A stretch of 64,000 nucleotides of DNA from Phoronis australis (taxonomy: Eukaryota; Phoronida; Phoronidae), in assembly GCA_002633005.1 (NCBI GenBank), contig NMRA01000485.1:124442-188441 (forward strand), given 5' to 3'. The notes under the pieces are model-generated. The model was not told the DNA's origin. It did no database searches and worked only from the letters and a program-made list of their open reading frames with translations. The position numbers and the translations under genes were made by a program. This document shows, in pieces, positions 59,880-64,000 of this stretch. How positions within the stretch are numbered: position 1 is the stretch's first letter; every line of letters begins with the position of its first letter.

Positions 59880-60200
59880 ACGACGGCCAGAATGAGATGA
59901 GAGAGATTATAATAACTCGGACTCGTTTGACAATGTCATCGTCCTCATCGTCGTTGTTGTCTAGTACATCGCCATCACCCGGCACTTACATCATTATCCT
60001 TGCCGTCGTCACTAAAGTCATTGTTGCTGTCGACGTTAACACCTTCATCAGTGTCATCGCAAACAACATCGTCGATGTCGTCGTCGCCATTGTCAGTCTT
60101 GCCGCTTTGAAGATCATTGTTGCCGTCAACGTCATCACCATTATCGTAATCTTCACCATCTATGTCAACTCTCTCATCTGTTCGTCAAATGACCATAACG
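59880..60200. repeat. GTC/ATC-rich low-complexity stretch
   Basis: Repeated GTCGTC, ATCATT and GTTGTC steps. It resembles in composition the complement of the GAC-rich 28 kb repeat. The 107-codon frame is an Ile/Val-rich artefact of this composition. Confidence 0.6.
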
Positions 60201-60594
60201 GCAAACTACTTAGCGAATAGTAAATGAATGATGTCTAAAATTTCAAATTCATTAACTCAGTTGATTATTTTTGCTCGTGTAAGATGAGATGAGACTACCA
60301 TCAAGCGAAACGTCAAATTTCGAAAGCATCAAAAGTTGTACAAATAATTCATTAGGTGATTGTACGATATGTGTTGTTATCGGCCGCAGCTGTATTCACA
60401 AAGCCAAAACGTTTATCTGGAATGTATTTTTACTGTTGAAACGTCTTAATGCGTCTTGTGAAAGTAAGCTTAAACTGTTTTAAATTAAAAACGCATTGAA
60501 TAGTACATTTGGTTAGACCGTTTCATGTGAAAACGTTCTAAAGTCGTCACCTGAAAGCAGTGTTTGAACTGGAAAGTTTTAACTCGTCACACAC

Positions 60595-60759
60595 CAGTGG
60601 CGGATTTTCCAGTGGAGGGGGGGGGCAAAAGGGGCATGGTCCCCATAAAATTCTCCCAGATTCTATTTGGCAGTTCAAGGGTGCGAATGTTTGACGGACA
60701 AAATCTTGGCTAATACTCTGTCTTGGCCCCCCTAACTCAAAATCCTGGATACGCCCCTG
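60595..60759 (-). mobile_element. MITE of the GGCGGATCCAG family, copy 6
   Basis: Complete copy in reverse orientation: plus-strand CAGTGGCGGATTTTCCAG at the left and CCTGGATACGCCCCTG at the right, with TTTGGCAGTTCAAGGGTGCG and TTGGCTAATACTCTG inside. Confidence 0.85.
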
Positions 60760-61172
60760 CTCACAAGCACGATCATCCTCTTTTCTACTGAACTATAAAG
60801 AGCGCTCAAGTACACTTGCCGGCTGAAGTCGCACGCCTTTGGTAACATTTCGTTTGACAATGCGATCGACACCTATCGCTCATCTCCGTTAAAACGTTTT
60901 AGCGGTAACAACCTTGTCGTCTTCCAGAACACCTCTGGTATTTTAGTAGCCAAAAATAATCCCTCGTGTGTGCTTCAGAACGGCGCATGTGCAAATTTCA
61001 ATTTCAACAACAATGGAATTTTAGTCAGGAGACGGTTAAACCGTTGCTTCCTCTCAGCAGGTCACAAAAACCAATGGTTGTTCTCAAGCCTTGCTCTGCC
61101 ACCTGATGTACTGCAACTACATTTCATTAATGGCGCATGTTCGACGGCATTCCCCAATGAAGTTCACCCATG

Positions 61173-61214
61173 CATGGGTGGCGCACCACTTTTTCCAGTG
61201 CTGCGCCGCCCATG
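61173..61214. mobile_element. CATGGGTGGCGCA palindromic element (shortest copy)
   Basis: A 42-bp hairpin: CATGGGTGGCGCACCACT, short loop, AGTGCTGCGCCGCCCATG. It lacks the G-rich centre of the other copies. Confidence 0.7.
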
Positions 61215-62378
61215 TCATGAACAGAACTGAAACACCTCCGAGGGATAGTGGAGGACTTGTCGCCAGAACAGAACGCATTTTCAAGCTAAACCGGCGTTCC
61301 AATTGAAACATCTTAGCCATAACGTTTTAAAGTCATGGGCGTGTGAATAGAGCTATAAAGAGGATTTATTTATTGAATTTCATGTTATGGTGTAACATAG
61401 ATAACAGATTCAAAAACTCCTATATTTTCTCATGGAATTCCCAGATGAGGCGCTACTCTTTTCCAATCGACAACCATACTTCCGGTTAGTGAGCAGACGA
61501 CGTAATCACACCGATTCGATACAATAATCGGAGTTAGCTTCCGAACGACTTCACTATGCTTTTGCAATGAATTTACCGCACAAACCATATTTTGTAATGA
61601 CTTGAACTATTTAGGCGATCCTATCAAACTTTAAGGCTAGCTCCGTGGCTAGTCACTGGCGAACTTGCAACTGTCCTCATGATCGCATCTCCCGTTCATT
61701 TCTTTGATGGTAAACGAAACCGTGTAATTGTCGTCAAAAGTTCAGTGCGTTTTTCATTCAGGGGCAATTATGGTATGAGTATGTTTCATAGATAGGATTG
61801 AAGTTACAAGTATCAACCAATCAAAAAATGGACCAGGGTTTATCATGTTGGGAAAATTGAAAAGTTTGATAATTGATTATTCAGATACGGTGTGCGGTGA
61901 AGTCAGTGGTGAATGGCCACAGAGGAGGTAAGAAATTAATCTTCGATGCATACGTCTTCATGGTTTTACGCTCGCGAAAAAAATATTTCTATTGCTTTTA
62001 AATTCTGTGAGAAAAGACGAGGGTCAGATTTAGAGGGAAATCTCAGTGTTGTCAATTCACATATTGTCATATGCGAAATAGCCCACATTTTCCCGTTCGA
62101 CTAAAAACAAAAAACAATTTCGGGTGCTTTTGGGTGTTACTTCTCTCGTTCAACAAAAAACACTGTCGGGTGTTTTCTTGTGTTGGGGTGAACAGTTCAT
62201 ATTGGCATAGGCCAGATGTCCCGCTTTTTATTCGGAAGTCCAGCTTTTTAATCCAGTTGTCCCGTTTTTTCATTGTGGAATGTTTACCGTGACAGTTATG
62301 CAACAGGTGTTCATACTAACGTTGTCTCTTTGATATGAATCGACTTTTTTAGTGACACAACAATCGTAAAAATGTGTT
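61215..62378. other. Non-coding stretch
   Basis: Nothing recognised beyond short frames on both strands at 62067-62303, which are shadows of each other. Confidence 0.4.
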
Positions 62379-62785
62379 CTGGACCCGGTCTCCAATCTTT
62401 TTACTCGAAATGGAACTCGAAATTAAGTTTGGCATTTTCTACTCTACTTTTGGGCGAAATCAAGATAAGTGTCTATTATTCTATGCTCGAGTACACAATA
62501 ACTTACGTAGATAATTTATTTCCCTTAGTTCTTAGTTTGTAAACCCAATATTAAAGCAATAAGTTCGAGTTTGAACTCGAAATTTCGAGTTTTTACTCGA
62601 GTTTGTGCCACGAATATAAGGGTCTTCAAGGGCAAACTTGAACTAGAAACTCCTATGCATAAATTATAATGTATTCGAGCACAGTCTGATAACCAATTAT
62701 CTTAAGTTCGCACAAAAGGAGCAGAGAAATTGCCAAAAATGGTTTCGAGTTCGTTTCGAGTACAAAGATTAGAGACCGGGCCCTG
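62379..62785. mobile_element. 407-bp inverted-repeat element with ACTCGA-rich arms
   Basis: The left end CTGGACCCGGTCTCCAATCT and the right end (reverse strand CAGGGCCCGGTCTCTAATCT) form inverted repeats of about 40 bp that continue through TACTCGAAA and AACTCGAAA. The middle repeats ACTCGA/TCGAGT, including AACTCGAAATTTCGAGTTT near 62575. Non-coding. Confidence 0.75.
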
Positions 62786-63504
62786 GTCTCTCTGTTTACG
62801 GTAACGCACACTACATTTATGGCAATCACTAACTTTTACATTCTGAAGAAATGAGTTTATTTCTTGACTTCAACGGGAAGTCCTACACTGCAACCAATGT
62901 ACGTAATGGGCTACGGTTTATCCACGCAGTTATGTAATAGATGTTTGTTCATTTTCATTTCTCAGAAAACATGTATTTGCAACGCGTGGATAGGTAGTTG
63001 GAGTAATACGTTCATCGCATTTTTGTTTGTGTCACTGAATCCTGAAATTTTACTGAATAATGTTATGCTATCAAAATGAACCAACGGTCCAATTAATATA
63101 TAAATTATTATCGACGAATGGTTTGCTAAATTCTTCACAGCAGGAATTCATATTCTAAACTCTTTGCTTTAGGGTAGTAGTCTTTTGAATTAATTCAGTG
63201 TTGTTTCAACTAGTCATTTACATAACATCTCTGGTTCCTTTCCTTTTGAATGGTACTATTACACTCTGTTATTTTTCGAATTTTGGCAACACTTTTGGTT
63301 TTTAGAATTTCAAAAATATTTTTAATCTGTCAAATATGTGAAAGGATACTTATACATTACGTATGCAAGCAAATCCCACGCTTGCGCGGCGCAACATCAC
63401 CAGCGCGAGATCGAAGTTGGCTTTCCTGCAAGTCGACAGTCCTATGCTTACGGGGCACTGCACAATTCTCACTGGGTTTTGCCTAGCAATACACACATCA
63501 AACG

Positions 63505-63850
63505 AGTTATCACATTTTCTTCACTTTGTCGATTTTGTATGCAAACAATGACGTGTTTTCAGTCATTTCACATGAAGCCCTAAAGATGAGCTCAGAAACC
63601 ACTTTGTGTCTTGTATTTTTGGCCCTTTCACTCCTACTGAAAAGCAAGGTAGGCTAAGAAAAATGGGCAAAAACTCAAAGTCCACACTTTTCACCCCAAA
63701 ACCACCACAATCCTGCCGATGTACGAAATAAGCCTACATTAGATTCTTAAAGCAAACTTCCAATCGATTCCAAAATGTGTCCCAACAGTACTGTCAACCA
63801 ATTGTTTGCAATTCTGTCTTGTTTGAAGGCTGCCATGAATTTTCATGAAG
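63505..63850 (+). repeat. Dispersed 350-bp repeat, copy 2
   Basis: Partner of 45893-46240. TTTGGCCCTTTCACTCC and CACACTTTTCACCCCAAAAC are the clearest anchors. The three overlapping frames at 63250-63583 end in it and are not supported as genes. Confidence 0.8.
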
Positions 63851-64000
63851 TTATTTAAGTGCCTGCATTTGCTATGACGTACAACTATCCCAACAAAACA
63901 GTTTATGTTACATAACAATTCCGGGACATCTTGTGTTTTTGTTTACTGTGTCACTACCAGTGCTTACTCATAGTGAAATCCAATATGCGAGACAGCTGTC

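Noticed and set aside
59897-60220. 107-codon Ile/Val-rich frame that looks membrane-like
   Set aside because: Composition follows from GTC/ATC simple-sequence repetition.

Overview
The window looks like nuclear DNA of an invertebrate animal with a repeat-rich genome. Long AT-rich non-coding stretches, decayed non-LTR retrotransposons, tRNA-derived SINEs, many short inverted-repeat elements, microsatellites and GT-AG-type splice sites all point that way. There are no operons, bacterial-type genes, rRNA genes or CRISPR arrays. The species cannot be named from the sequence; a highly polymorphic marine invertebrate would fit, but that is inference.

Only one host-gene exon is convincing. It is the first coding exon of an NKCC-type cation-chloride cotransporter (SLC12 family), minus strand, 21459 to 21070, ending at a good splice donor. 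Its gene continues toward position 1, but no second exon was recognised, so 1-21 kb probably holds a very long first intron filled with repeats. About 1.8 kb away, head to head on the plus strand, is a possible 10-codon first exon (23264-23293) of an unidentified gene, again ending at a strong donor.

Mobile DNA by region: 1-2.1 kb carries one inverted-repeat MITE and three tRNA-like elements. 17.2-20.9 kb holds two direct copies of a 1.3-1.4 kb repeat around a LINE 3' fragment, with a diverged third copy at 44.9 kb. 27.86-28.83 kb is a two-unit tandem duplication of about 0.48 kb. 29.57-30.11 kb is a hAT-like MITE. 31.0-32.7 kb is a DNA transposon with TTAA flanks and 15-bp terminal inverted repeats, carrying a THAP zinc-finger reading frame. 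36.1-38.1 kb is a dead L1/Tx1-like LINE on the minus strand. 40.44-40.87 kb is a foldback element built from a repeated TTAATCAACGCGT-like motif. 50-61 kb has more MITEs, a SINE family in two opposed full copies, and a 290-bp tandem repeat with embedded hairpins. 62.38-62.79 kb is another inverted-repeat element. A 350-bp dispersed repeat occurs at 45.9 and 63.5 kb.

Single Ns occur at 18838, 22637, 28343 and 51433. One lies between the 17-20 kb duplicates and one exactly at the 28 kb tandem junction, so both duplications may be assembly artefacts joining alternative haplotypes. No undescribed biological system with interacting genes is visible. The most interesting objects are the THAP/TTAA transposon and the short palindromic repeat families.
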